64,000 bases of DNA from positions 1-64,000 of the forward strand of contig CAUJNA010003737.1 in assembly GCA_963377175.1 (NCBI GenBank), read 5' to 3'. The stretch is from Effrenium voratum (lineage: Eukaryota > Sar > Dinophyceae > Suessiales > Symbiodiniaceae). The translations under genes were made by a program, and so were the position numbers. Each line of letters begins with the position of its first letter. The stretch's first letter is position 1. The notes beneath the pieces were generated by a model that saw only the letters and a list, made by a program, of their open reading frames with translations, was not told the origin of the DNA and made no database searches. Of this stretch, positions 52,376 to 63,827 are shown in pieces.

Positions 52376-54007
52376 TGGACAATGTTAGGTCATTTTACAC
52401 TGCAACTTGACAGCTGTCCAATGTCCCAGTGGCTCGGAAGCGACACGAAACTGAAGGCCCTGCCTTGAATAAATCTGAGTGCTCAATCAACATCGCCGGG
52501 GATCTTTTGTTTTTCACAAACAGCTCCAGCCTCAGATGACACCAAGCTGAAGTGAAACCCTGAAAGTTGTTTAGACCAGACCACTGCGGCTCTGTTGCAT
52601 TTCTGCGATGTAATCATCAGCAAAGGTCGATCGTGATGCAACCCTGGCAACAATGGTTTCGTTTTGACAGCTGTTTTGAGGGAGGGGGTGCCCTGCAAAC
52701 ACCCGAGCCTTCGTATGGCGTGTGCCATATCTCGGACACGAAGCTTGATGTGCTTAAAGTAGGAGCGGTCCACCAAGTCCCCAGATAAGGCTGCCTGGGC
52801 ACTGGTGTGCAAAATGGAGAAAACGTAAAGCGTGTTTCAGGGAGAGTGGCCAACGCCAGTTGCTCATCAGCAGCACTGTCGGCAGTTAGAGCTTCGACTT
52901 TGTCGCGCAGAATCGGCTCCATTTTTTTGTAAGATGTCCTTACTTGGCTGGGGTCGGGCTTAGCAACAAAACCCTGCAATAAATTCCACACGCGCCCCCC
53001 TCTCATAATGGGACAAGCTTCCGAGGAACTCTGCTGAATGGCATAGGTGAGTCAGGGCAGCAAAACGATTCAACTATCAGAGTTGTTGCTTCCCGGATTT
53101 TTAGGGCATGAAACTGCTTCAGCCCCGCCAAGAAGAAAACACCCATGAAGTCGTGCCGGCTTTCCAGTTTGTCATTGGCAGACCCGAATCGAAGGCAGAG
53201 CCAGCCTTTCGAGGCATCCTGAACCAGACTAATCGAGGACGCATCTGACCTCAGCTGTTAACTGTTTCGGTTTGATTACGTTACACCCTGCCGTTCTCTT
53301 GAAAGCAGCTCAGTGGCAGCCAAATAATTGACAATTTCCGGGCCGCCTCGCCCAAACACGCCTTCATCTTTCTCATTTTTGTGCGTCCCTCGGGCCGAGC
53401 GTGCATCAAACGGAAATACTCATGTATGACTTATTGCTGAGTGTGGCCCAACTTCCATCGCAGGTTGAATGCGAGGATTTTCTCATCTGTTGCAGCAACC
53501 GTTGGAACAGCTCGGCCGAGGGCACCTAACTCTCACAGCAAAGGACCCTCATTGGTAAATATTGATAATACTGCGAAAGCCCCTTTCAAGCAAAATCAGC
53601 CAAGCAGGAAACTGAGCGCAACGCCACCTTGCCATTCACCATCCTAAGAGGTCCTGCGCCAGTCAGGAAGTTAGCTGCATGTTGGTGTTCCTTGGTGTCG
53701 TTGTGTTGCTCCAGCTGCTGCCGTCGAACTTTGACTACCTCAGTGAGGATTAGAACGCAGTTTCAACACCGAAGCTTTAAAGCCAATGTAGTTGAAAGAC
53801 ACGTGCGTTCAAGTTTCAAGGCTACCAGTGGCGAGTGGCCGTTCGGCCAGCCCTAAAGCGGCCCCACTGTGTAGTGATACCGGCTTCTGCGCATGTTGTG
53901 CATCCAAGGCCCGATCGGCCCAGTTGCACCCAGGGATAATCTTCTTGCCAATCATCTAAATGTTTGGCAACATGGCGGTGCCAGTCCTTGGATGGCTCAT
54001 AATACAC

Positions 54008-55451
54008 TTCTGACGCAACGCAACCGTGATAGCCCTTGGATGTCCAATGGTTTTTGAAGAAACGATTTCAACTGCATTCGTCAAGGCACTGCCCACTTCT
54101 TGCTGTCCATGCGGCCCATGTTCAGAGCCAAATGCTCTGGCGGTATAAAAAATGATCGCAAATATGAATGATTCAGTGGCTTTCTGATTCATGCTTGCAT
54201 GCACCATTATGCCAGGACCAGGGTGCAGCAAATTCACGTTCTGCCAAACTGGCTTGTTTCCAATTCACCGGACCCCATTACCAATTTCCCTGATACTAAT
54301 TAATCGGGGCTTTAAATCCCTAAGTAAACAAGGTGAACACGGGAAATCAGGGGCCTGGAAACAGGAGTTTTACGGCTTCTGCTTTGCCTAACGGACCCAA
54401 ACCCTGCCCAAACCACCTTTCCGCCTCCTGCGTCTTTGGCGCCTACTGACTAGCACAAGTTGTCAGCCCAAACAGCTGCCCATTTGCAATTTGCAGCTTC
54501 CAACCCAACTTCAACAAACATATTCTTCGCAGAATTCAACATCCTCAAAACTGGAATGGCACCCCTCGAGCCAAGAAGTTTGCGTTTCACTAAGCAGGGA
54601 AGATACAAATGACAAATAAAAAGGTTGAGAGCCCCAGTCTTGCCACAGCCCTTGCTGTGGAGCCCGGCCAGGCTGGGAGCTGCAGCGGCAGCAGCATCAG
54701 CGGGCCACGCTCGGCGACCCTTTTCCCCAGCTCCCTCTCGGAAAACAACTTGTGAAACACCCTTCTCCTGGCCCTAAAACTTAGATTTGCTTTTTCGGAG
54801 TTTGGGGCCCTAACTAGCTGTGCTTGGGTGTTCGTTATTGGTCTCGCTCGAATTCATTCCGGGGAAACCTCATCCATTGCCAGCTTCCCGAAGAAAACCC
54901 CGATTTGCCAAGTTGGTTGATGTTTAACAGTTTTTTTGATTGGTCTGCAAGAATGACACGCAGTTTAATTGAGACCACGTCTGCCGGGAAACTTTAAACA
55001 CTGAGTAAGTGGTTTCACGATGACAATGTTCAGAACAACAACCCCTTGTATTTAAGCAGGCCCCCTGATGAAGAACTCAGACACACCAGCTTCGCAGTCC
55101 CAAAGCTATAAGGGGTGGGGAGGAACTGTTCAAAAGGGGGCAAGTTCCAGAATCATTGCAGGCCAGGCATAGCAATCTATCCGACAAATGTGAATCACCT
55201 ACTTAGACGTCTAGCTTTTGTTGCCGACACCTTCATTGAAAGCATGGCTGGGTGAAACCTAGGTAAAGAAGTATCACAGGAACCTTGACAAGTCAATGTC
55301 AGAAACACATTGGTTGAACGAAAAGATGCAAAGTTGAATCCATAAATGGTAAAGGGGTAAACCTTGAAATTAAGTTGTTCAGTGACAAACCTTGCCGAGT
55401 CAATTAGCGTTGTTCCTCAAATATGCCAGCGACACCCATCAAGTTAGAAAC
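54008..55451. other. Transposon right subterminal region
   Basis: One minus-strand frame (54237-53956: ESFIFAIIFYTARAFGSEHG) could be an upstream exon. The rest shows no gene. This is where a promoter for the minus-strand transposase would be expected; I see no clear element. Confidence 0.5.
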
Positions 55452-55500
55452 AAAAACGAAAAAATGCAGTGATTAAATGACATTGTTAAACGCACCCCAG
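55452..55500 (-). repeat. Right terminal inverted repeat
   Basis: Inverted copy of 33673-33721 (45 of 49 bp), followed by TATA at 55501-55504. Confidence 0.85.
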
Positions 55501-56985
55501 TATAGACCCCCTCTTCCGGTTAGGCAAGGGGTTGATATGGGGCGTGCTGTGTCGGTGCTTCTTTTCTGTGTTGCTATGGACCCTGTGTACGTCAACCTAA
55601 ATATGATCCCGCGGGTCATCAGTGTCAAAGGATACATGGATGACAATGCTACGTGTGGAGAAGGAGTGAGCTGGCTGGCTGAGGCTGCTTGGATGTGCTT
55701 CGCGCCGAGCTTATCTTTCCCGCAATGACGTGCCTGACTTCTGCAGTGGCCACCCTCGGTTACAAGAAATCTGGCAGCATATGCTTACCGTCGAGTGCAA
55801 GTGCAAATGCAAGACTCATCTCTTGAGCTCCCGCTCCATTGACTGTGCTGAGCTATGCGCCGCTGATGATACGCCCTGGGGTGCGCGTGTCCTCTCCTCT
55901 GAGGCCGTCATGCTAGGCCTCCCCTTGCATGGCCAGGCGCATGCGTTTGGAGTTACCCTGCCTGAGGTCAAAATCGATGCTAAGCCGCAGGCTACTTGTG
56001 ATGCTCGACTCAGAATCATGCGGCGCCTCAATCTCTCAGTTAGGGAACGAGGCATGTTTTGTGCCTTTTATCTTCAGTCCACTTACGCTTACGCTTATAG
56101 CGTGCAATGGCCTACTAAAGAAGCCATGCACCGACATCGGCGCATGTTGTCACGCGCTCTCTACCCAGCTAGAGCCTGGATTGACATGCGCGCGCTGCCT
56201 GAAGTGTTGCGCTATCTACGCATTGCGCCCATTGTCGTGCCGTTAAGGCCGCCATTGGTCTCGCTAGTCGTTTGCTCCCCAAATCATGTGTCATGGGAGA
56301 CTGCCCTCTCACGGCTGCCACCTGCTATTGTACAGCAGCTTGGATGCATGCTGCGCCTATTTCCTGGCCTGAGACAGGTGTGGAATTCCTGTCCCAATGG
56401 CAAATCTGTTGCCACTGCTATGAAAGCCCACCTCGTCAAATATCTTGACACACTAGAAGAGGTCACTGCGGTCGGCTTCCTTACTAGGCGCATGGCCACA
56501 GCCGCGTGGAAAGATCGCTCTGATATCTCCTTTCTCACTTCTCTTCACGGCTTACCTCACAAGGTTGTTCTGCCAAATGTTCGTCAGGCAGTGCTCAAAT
56601 GGGCTCTGGATGACGAAAGTGACACGTGGTTTTTACTTCGGCGCCATTGGACTCGCGAATCTCTGTGCGCTTGTGGATGTGGACTCAGCAGTAAATATTT
56701 TCCCAACGGGTTCTTCGCAGGGGTTATCGCACTCCGCCATATCGATATTGAAATTGAATGGATGCGTCGTGTCCCTCACGCTGCAGTTAGCTTGGGAATA
56801 AATATACAACCGCTCCCGCCTCTACCTACCATGTCGATCTCCCCTCCGGAGCTGCGGCATGAGGGGCCCTCCGGAGCTGCGGCATGAGGGGCACCTTGAA
56901 TCAGCTACAGCACTCCTCAACAAGTCTGCCCCGTGGCTGAAACGCCCGTGTGTACTTTGTGGCCAAGGGGACAACAGCAGCATTG
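55501..56985 (+). pseudogene. LINE-A reverse transcriptase, C-terminal half
   Basis: Directly after the transposon the frame reads RPPLPVRQGVDMGRAVSVLLF (motif B, with GVDMG typical of dinoflagellate LINEs) and VKGYMDDNAT (motif C, catalytic YMDD at ~55637). One frame change near 55725, then a long C-terminal region to 56887 including RESLCACGCG (Cys-rich). A further frame holds KRPCVLCGQGDNSSID (~56940-56985), a CxxC end piece cut by LINE-B. A tandem 25-bp duplication (CCCTCCGGAGCTGCGG...) is at 56843-56892. Confidence 0.75.
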
Positions 56986-58329
56986 ATTCCAGTAAATGAG
57001 ATAATCTCATCGCCGAGGGAGTACAAGATAATTACCGTGCCTGTTCGAGACTCGTGCAATCAGCCAATCCTAATTTCAGCACGCATCTACCAGCTAGGTC
57101 GCACTGAAGTTAAGTTTCAAGCAGCGAGCAGTGGTAACATCGCCGCCGACACAGAAGTGCAATTCACTTTCCAGGCATACCAAGATGAGTTCTTGGAAGA
57201 TGAATGGAAATCAATCCAAGCCCATCCAATCCGTGAGATCCGCAGAATCCTCTCCAATCTAAATGTCGAAGCACCCTACACTAAAGTATGGGGACGCTCG
57301 TTTATGAAGAATGGACAAAAGACGACGCCTGACAATGCTGATTCCATTGCTTTTCAAGCGACCATCAACCAACAGCACGAAATGGCGCTTCTCCAAATCT
57401 CTGGAATCAAGGGAGTGTATGCGACATCCCGGGAGGGAGATGGGCGCCCCAGAGGCGCCTTTCGCATCGTGTGGGCCTCATCCCTTGAATCTAAGAATGA
57501 GCTTGTTCCCCTGGTGACAAGCCAGCCGATCCATGGCATCATCCGCAACAAGTCTGGATGGGGAGTTCGCGTCAAGCGTGAGGACTTTGCCAAGATATAT
57601 CAAGTGCTCCACCCAGGTCAAGAAGTCCCAGTGGAACTCGAAATCAACCACACATGGCGCATTGCCCCAATCCCAATTGGGGTGAAGGCAGAGGCATTGG
57701 TGCAGTGGGCTGAGCAACTCAAGTGGAGCATTCGCATCACCAAATTCCTAGGCTCGAATGTTGCGATTGCAGTGTCTAAAGAGAAGCCGCCCGATGGGGT
57801 TCTCGCGATCAATCAGCACCCCATATTGATCACCGAGCTTCCAGGTAGGAAACCCGCCACTCGGACTGTGGTGGCTCGTAGCCAACCTGCCAGCCGTGCC
57901 CAGAGGCCACCCGTTGATCAGGACATCCTGCAGATCCATGACCCTTGGGCACGATCCACCACCAAACCTGCAAGCACGCCTCAGAGTGCCCGTGTGCCGA
58001 CTATCACTCAAGGACCAATTGAGCAACAGCTGAAGCAGCATGAATCTGAGCTGAGTGCCCTACGCCTTAGCCTTCAGAACCTTGAGTCGAAGCAGGATAC
58101 CCTTGCCAATCAAACCTCCAAGGAAATGGCCATGGTGAAAACCGAGCTGAAAGAATTCGTGAAGGAAACCGCTGCAGATCAGGAAGCTCGGACCCAGCAT
58201 TGCTTTGAGGAGCTGAAGCAGCTCCTTCTCTTGAGTAACCAGGAGAAAAGCAGTGCGAGACCAGCAAAGAAATCCAAGGCCGGAAAGACCGAGAAATCAG
58301 ATGTTGCAATGGAAGAAGATGATATCTGA
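56986..58329 (+). CDS. LINE-B ORF1 protein
   Basis: Open without interruption to TGA at 58329; readable from VNEIISSPREYKIITVPV. The first ATG is well inside (FMKNGQK, ~57304), so the natural start is probably lost. Residues near the end form a heptad-like coiled coil (IEQQLKQHESELSALRLSLQ to ~58240), followed by a Lys-rich patch (RPAKKSKAGK) that could be a nuclear signal, and an acidic end. By position it would be the RNA-binding ORF1 partner; no RRM or zinc knuckle is seen. Confidence 0.6.
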   Translation: MPVNEIISSPREYKIITVPVRDSCNQPILISARIYQLGRTEVKFQAASSGNIAADTEVQFTFQAYQDEFLEDEWKSIQAHPIREIRRILSNLNVEAPYTKVWGRSFMKNGQKTTPDNADSIAFQATINQQHEMALLQISGIKGVYATSREGDGRPRGAFRIVWASSLESKNELVPLVTSQPIHGIIRNKSGWGVRVKREDFAKIYQVLHPGQEVPVELEINHTWRIAPIPIGVKAEALVQWAEQLKWSIRITKFLGSNVAIAVSKEKPPDGVLAINQHPILITELPGRKPATRTVVARSQPASRAQRPPVDQDILQIHDPWARSTTKPASTPQSARVPTITQGPIEQQLKQHESELSALRLSLQNLESKQDTLANQTSKEMAMVKTELKEFVKETAADQEARTQHCFEELKQLLLLSNQEKSSARPAKKSKAGKTEKSDVAMEEDDI

Positions 58330-58362
58330 GTCAGTGCCTCACACCTAAGGTGTGAAACTTGG

Positions 58363-59616
58363 GTGCCCTTGAGTAAGCAAACCCTTGCTTACGTTTCAAG
58401 GCCAATGGGGATGTGCAAACTTCTTGCATTGAGCAGGCAAATACCGGCCTATGTGGGCTCTGCGAGTAGGTTTGCAGATGCATGCGAATTGATATCCAGG
58501 CAGCTTGGCCAATACCCAGACGCTTCAAGTGCGAGCGAACCAAAAAATGACCTTTGGAGATGCGTTGAGACCGTAGACTGTTTAATGACTACAACGACTT
58601 GGCCTTCAGGTAAACTGTTGTACGAAAGCCGGCCCAATCGACTCATTGCATACCGAGGGACTCGAATTGGAGAAGCCAAAAATCCTGGACCCACTAAATC
58701 CGACCCCGCCACATTTCAAATATCCGTTGTTAACCCAACTTCGGTGTATGATAAAGCTAAACTAATCACTGATACTGGGAATCTTGTGCTGATGTCCGAG
58801 ACATCAGCTACGGAAAAAATCCAGTCCATTGAAAGGAATAAATTCCGGTCCTGTGGACACCACGTAATTTGGGGGGACCCCGTCCCATCGATGAAACAGG
58901 TTGCGCGCCATGAATCGCTGAGGGGAATCAGTGGGGGGGTCGCAGCCTCGTCATCTTACCCTATTAGAGAAACTAGAGATGTTTTTCCTGGCCCCTGGAA
59001 GGCAACAACCAGAATCCTTGAAATTTACTTGCATTTGCAGCACTTTGACATTCGGGTTTTTGTCGTGTATGGCATGCCACAAGGCTCAAACCGATCCAAC
59101 AGTCATGGAATCACGGCCACCAATTACTTGTTGGAGATGTGTTATCAGCGAATGCAACTAAATAACATCCCAACCATAATTGGAGGGGACATCAATCGTA
59201 AAGTTCAATCCCTCCCAGCTTGGAAGAAATTCGCATCACAGGGTTTTTGTGAGCTGCATGAATACTGGCATAAATGTCATGGTCATTGGCTCCCACCAAC
59301 ATGCACTTCGACCAAAGGGACTGACAGTGACAAGGGCACACACAATGACACTTTGTTGATCGACCCTAGACTGGTGTGTTACCTTCGCAATGCGCGAACT
59401 CTCCTCGACCGGCAGTTCCATCGGCATAGGCCACTGCAAGTGGATTTTGCGTTCCCCAGGACCCAGCTCTACCGCCAGAGATGGAGACTACCAAAGGATT
59501 TCACTGATCTGTGTCCAGACCCAGTGCGAATTTCCAATCACTATGAATTCGATGTTAACGCTTTGAAGCAAGACGATCGAGTGTGCAGTGCATGGTGCCA
59601 TCCGAGAGCAACATGA
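58363..59616 (+). CDS. LINE-B endonuclease with upstream GEAKNPGP
   Basis: Open frame; the N-terminal ~100 residues are leader-like and end in IGEAKNPGP (58669-58692). The EEP endonuclease follows: ISVVNPTSVYDK (N motif), LVLMSETSA (Glu), VFVVYGMPQG, IIGGDINRK (GDxN motif) and LQVDFAFPR. The expected terminal SDH is not evident. NPGP at the domain border recalls 2A ribosome-skipping peptides, but the preceding DxE of true 2A is absent. Continues by frame change near 59600 and 59820 toward the RT. Confidence 0.7.
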   Translation: MPLSKQTLAYVSRPMGMCKLLALSRQIPAYVGSASRFADACELISRQLGQYPDASSASEPKNDLWRCVETVDCLMTTTTWPSGKLLYESRPNRLIAYRGTRIGEAKNPGPTKSDPATFQISVVNPTSVYDKAKLITDTGNLVLMSETSATEKIQSIERNKFRSCGHHVIWGDPVPSMKQVARHESLRGISGGVAASSSYPIRETRDVFPGPWKATTRILEIYLHLQHFDIRVFVVYGMPQGSNRSNSHGITATNYLLEMCYQRMQLNNIPTIIGGDINRKVQSLPAWKKFASQGFCELHEYWHKCHGHWLPPTCTSTKGTDSDKGTHNDTLLIDPRLVCYLRNARTLLDRQFHRHRPLQVDFAFPRTQLYRQRWRLPKDFTDLCPDPVRISNHYEFDVNALKQDDRVCSAWCHPRAT

Positions 59617-59817
59617 CCAAGACCCCGTACGCCAGCCTCATGCAGGTTTGCCTATTGGTTATAGAGGCAGGTGTAAACCACGTAAACTGGTTAAATCACC
59701 GCTTACTCAGCCAGCCAAATGTGGCCGTCATAATGACTACCAGCCGCCTGCAGAAGCCTTGACCATCCGGTCAAAACAGAGGATCCGGCAAGTCAGAAGA
59801 CTGCAGTCTCTGTATGC

Positions 59818-62030
59818 TTGAATTTCAGTGTAAATGGCACTGCTAAATGCATACCTGCCGAAACTCTCCCATCTCTCCAGCTGGAATGGAATGCAATCTT
59901 GAATGCACCAAGATACGTCCATTCTTTTGCACACTGGTTGCTCCAGTGGCCAGAAGTGCCCTACCTGCCACGTAACCTGCCCAACCCTGAGCAGATGCAT
60001 ACGATACAACAGATAGTGAAGTTTGACGCTGACCGCGCAGTGCTGGCCGAACTTAAAGCACGGCAGAGTTCCAGGAAATACGAACAACTCTTTTTTGTAC
60101 AAAACATATCAGCAAAATCAGGGGTCCGTCAAAACCCATGGTCACATGTGTCAGCAAGTTCGTGCCACTCCGTGTAACGCGACTAAGAGCAAACACGAAG
60201 GGTAAACTACCACTCCGCTTGCTAAACCCAATTGATTTCAGAAAGGACCGTACCACCTACCTGGAAGGTAAGCCGATTGTGGCCAATATGGTAAGGCATG
60301 ATGTAGTGGTGCTGGAAACCTCCGACCATAACATTCCGGTAGGCCCGATCCGAATTGAGCAAAGATACGAAGTCTACGAACCTTCCCAGCTGCAGGGGCT
60401 TTTCGATCAATACTGGAGTTGCTACTGGAAGCGTGACAGCTACCAGGAGCAAACTCAGGACGACCTCTGGGTCCCGTTCATGCAGCACCTCCAGCAGCTG
60501 CCATCACCGAACTTGCAAATCCACATCGACATGGACGATATGAATCAGTGGAAAGAGGCAATAAACAAGATGAAAAGCAATAGTGCACGTGGGGTTTGTG
60601 GATGGTCACCGCCAGAACTCAAGATGCTACCAGATCGTGCGCTCCGGCATTTGATTGATATTACCAAGGGGTTCACAGCCGGTTGGCCCGACTCCATACT
60701 TGTGTCGCGAGTGGTCATGCTTGCCAAGACCACCCATGCAAGCAGTCTCACGGAAGCCGATACTCGCCCCATCACAGTCGCATCTCTAGTTTGGCGCCTG
60801 TGGGCCTCGGTAGTGGCTCGCCAAATGCTCCGCAGCTGGATAAGAACTTTTCCACCAGGAGTATACGGCGCCATGCCAGGACTTTCAGTTGAAGATGCTT
60901 GCATGCCGCTTCAAATTGCAATTGAACAGTCGCATGACTCGGGTGACCCAGTCTCAGGCCTATCAATGGACCTCCGCAAATGTTTCAACTCTCTAGCACG
61001 TATCCCCTCGAAAATTTTGCTACGCAAACTTGGACTTCCGGAGCAAATCCTTGCCACGTGGTTCAATAGTCTAATCAAATTCACGAGGGTAATACAAATC
61101 GGAGATTCGCTCTCGGATGTAATCACTTCCACAACAGGAGTCCCGGAAGGATGCCCATTGTCAGTAGCAGTCATCACGGCTTTTGCCTGGGCAGCAGCTG
61201 CCACCATGCATCGGCAAGGGGTAACTCCCTTGACCTACTACGACGACTGGGGGTGGTATACTGCGGACTTCTATCAAAATCAGTCGACTCTCCAATCAAT
61301 GATCAATTTTTGTACACTTGCTAAGCTCAGCATCAACTTTGAAAAATCCTGGGCGTGGTCGACCAATGGGCCACAACGTACCAAATGGAAATCAATCCTC
61401 GATGAAGAGCTCCCGCATGGCACCCGAATGCCAATCCTGAATGGATCAGTTGAATTAGGAATAGTCTTCAGATATGCTAAAACCCATGGTCTTGGTTCTG
61501 CGGGCCAGAGAATCGTAAATTCCGGACATAGACTGGACCGACTTCATGGGATCAATACCAGCATTGATGTTGTTGCCCAGCTGATTCAAACTGTGGTTTG
61601 GCCACTGGCATTCTTCGGATCTCCATTCACACCACTTGGATATCACCATGTCGAAGAACTCCGCACAAAGTGTACCAGGGCACTACTCCATCAACCGGAG
61701 TCGCATGCCTCACCTTGGCTCACTACCAATGTGCTTTCTGCCAGATTGCAAGACCCAGAGGAACTTGTGCACGTCATGATATGGAGGAATCTTAAGAGAT
61801 ATCTTTACAAAACTCCGACGGCGCAGCAAAACCAGTTCATACTTGCAATTACCATGCACTCAGGCGAGTATAGAAAAATTCACGGCCCGGCCGGTGTTGC
61901 AAAACGTTCAGCCAATCGGCTCAAATGGACAATCCTTGATACAGGACATGCCATCACATCAGATGGGGTTAAGCTTCATATCCCTACGGTACCCTGGCGT
62001 CGCCTTTGTCAATGCTTGCATGCCTCCTGA
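59818..62030 (+). CDS. LINE-B reverse transcriptase
   Basis: 59818-60177 is a linker (LEWNAILNAPRYVHSFAHWL); a frame change near 60140 leads to 60138-62030, open for 630 codons. RT motifs: SNSARGVCGWSPPELK, ADTRPITVASLVWRLWAS (motif 2), LSMDLRKCFNSL (motif A, catalytic Asp, ~60967), TGVPEGCPLSVAVI (motif B), LTYYDDWGWYT (motif C, YYDD, ~61243) and INFEKSWAW (motif D). All catalytic Asp residues are present, so this is the best preserved RT in the window. Confidence 0.85.
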
Positions 62031-62059
62031 TGGAAGTTGTAACTACGCAGGTCCAGCAT

Positions 62060-63110
62060 AGAAAAGAGTGTGAAGGCATTGCCACAATCAGTAGACTCGC
62101 AACATCCAAAGCGCTAGGTAGCATTGAATCATCCCTCCAACGCACGGCCGCACTGCAGATTGCGGGTGGCTACTCATCCCAAGCTAGAAAAGCAGGTTGG
62201 AACCGTGGAATATCAGCCAGATGCGAATTATGTGATGAAATTGCCTGTTTCCGACATTCTTTTCGAATGCACGGCCATGCAAGATGCATATCTTAGCAAT
62301 GACCGGGCCGCAATTGAACTCGAAGATCATAATCGCATTTGGAGAATCCCGGTGGCAATAACTCGCCCCAGTGCTACACTCTTGAAATTTACCTCAGAGC
62401 ATATCCACGAAGGAGTAATTAGCGAGGCCAACCTCCGACTACTACGAAGCATCCCGCTTACTCCACATCTCTTCATTGATGGGAGTGGGTACCATCAAAC
62501 TTCCCGAGCGGCGCGATCCTCAGGTTGGGCGATCGTGCTATCAACAGCCAAACTGCACGAACGTGAAGGCTTGGCTAGGGAATATAAAAGCACGCGGGTG
62601 ATCCCGCCAGCCTTCAAGGTGATCGCTATGGCGCAAACTAAAGGAGATCAGACGGTGACCAGAGCCATTGGTCGTAGCTTTGGAAGCTCGACCCGATAGT
62701 GTGATATACACTGATTGCCAGAGTAATCTGAACTTGTGGAACTTGGTGGCAGTACGTGGTCCGGATGCCTTCTATATGGATAAAGCCAATGAGGATCTGG
62801 TTTATAGACTTGCTAAAATACCTAGACCGCCTCAGCAAATGATTCACAAGGTAAAATCACACGTTGACTCTTTAGGGGTGCAAGACCATGTGCAAGCATT
62901 CATCCACTTAGGCAATGAAATTGCAGATGCCGCGGCTAAGCAGGCAATTGGAACCATTCCAACTCCGCTACGCCAAGAAGCGGCGCAGCTGTTTCAGGCC
63001 GAGAAAAATGACCAATGCACGTTGGGTAAAGTACTCACTTATGCAGCCCGGACAACCATCACTTATCTAAAACGTGTGGCCGAATGTGAAACTCAAAAAG
63101 GAACTCGGTC
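62060..63110 (+). pseudogene. LINE-B RNase H domain
   Basis: Read over two frames with a change near 62690. LTPHLFIDGSGYH (first Asp, ~62475), ALEARPDSVIYTDCQSNL (third acid, ~62710) and IHKVKSHVD...LGNEIADAAAKQ (His and last Asp, ~62845-62940). The helix with the second acid is displaced by the frameshift. It would degrade the RNA strand during second-strand synthesis. Presence of RNase H separates this LINE from LINE-A, where I find none. Confidence 0.7.
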
Positions 63111-63155
63111 AACGAGCAACCAAAAATTCCAAATCATGCAAAACTGGAACCCACC

Positions 63156-63827
63156 TTGCACCAGACACACTGGCTTATACCGCAGGAACTCAAAGAAGCA
63201 TGTATGTGGGGCACCGCATTTTGTGAATCCATCCAAGCTTGGTTGCAACAGCTCCAGTGGCCAACGCACTCAACCCCGGAGGATCCTGGAATAGCTTGGC
63301 TTGAACTCTGCGTCAACTGGCAAATCTGCTCAGGAATGGAAATTCCTAGAGTCCTGAAACCCTCAAAAGATGAATTAGCGAAATTACCTAAAGATACTTA
63401 CGCCATGAGAACCTCCCAGCAGGACCCCGCCGTACTCCTGCTACCGTTTACTTGGACGCAAGCCGCTAAAGACTTCGAGGGTGCCATCCGCGTGCTACAG
63501 CGCCGAGTGGAAACGGAGTTTCTCCCTTGGACTAAACGGGTTAAAGTGAACACTCTTCGCATCTACGGGTCATCAACTAAAGTCTCCGGTTTTTCCACAA
63601 GACCCATACTACCTTTGCAAGATCACACGATGAACATGATGCTCAAGGGCTACACGAGTGGCCCTGAATTCACACTCGCAAGAGATGTGATTCGAAATCT
63701 GCCAGTCGCTCATACTTGCAAGGTCAGCATGCAGCCTAATGAGTGCCACGAAAGCCGATATGAAAGGTTCTTCAAGTGGAGAAAGCTCCAAGACTCCAAT
63801 AAGGGTAATGCACGGAAATGGCATTAA
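63156..63827 (+). pseudogene. LINE-B C-terminal domain
   Basis: Another frame change near 63150, then open to TAA at 63827: HWLIPQELKEACMWG, AWLELCVNWQICSG, a variable part and NPGP-free C-terminus ...FKWRKLQDSNKGNARKWH. No named domain; it resembles the tail that follows RNase H in dinoflagellate LINEs, from general recollection only. Confidence 0.5.

Larger units (their letters stand above)
47330..54007 (-). pseudogene. hAT-like transposase, multi-exon
   Basis: Ordered minus-strand exons resembling the hAT-like proteins common in dinoflagellate genomes: 54007-53822 has HLDDWQEDYPWV...GLGCTTCAEAG, a TTF/BED-type zinc-finger start; ~53745-53645 LEQHNDTKEHQHAANFL; ~52960-52800 ADSAADEQLALATLPET; ~52790-52690 FKHIKLRVRDMAHAIRRL; 50855-50500; 49018-48785 AEIPDFEIFNVMGAFLDDLQ; 48340-48060 with CLAWGFSSSGVERTFPAGGW, the pattern of the hAT C-terminal dimerisation region; and ~47600-47330, a Lys/Arg-rich tail. 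The catalytic DDE residues cannot be placed with confidence. It is presumably the enzyme that moved the element. Exon ends are approximate. Confidence 0.55.
33673..55500. mobile_element. 21.8-kb DNA transposon with TIRs, inserted in LINE-A RT
   Basis: The ends are inverted repeats beginning CTGGGGTGCGTTTAAC, flanked by TATA, and the insertion exactly interrupts an RT frame. All recognisable genes inside are on the minus strand: hAT-like transposase (54.0-47.3 kb), an unknown multi-exon gene (44.3-37.8 kb) and a C5-methyltransferase (36.1-34.4 kb), plus a 297-aa ORF. Exons are short with introns of ~50-300 bp, unlike the flanking LINEs. hAT elements normally duplicate 8 bp, so the class is not settled. 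Confidence 0.75.
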
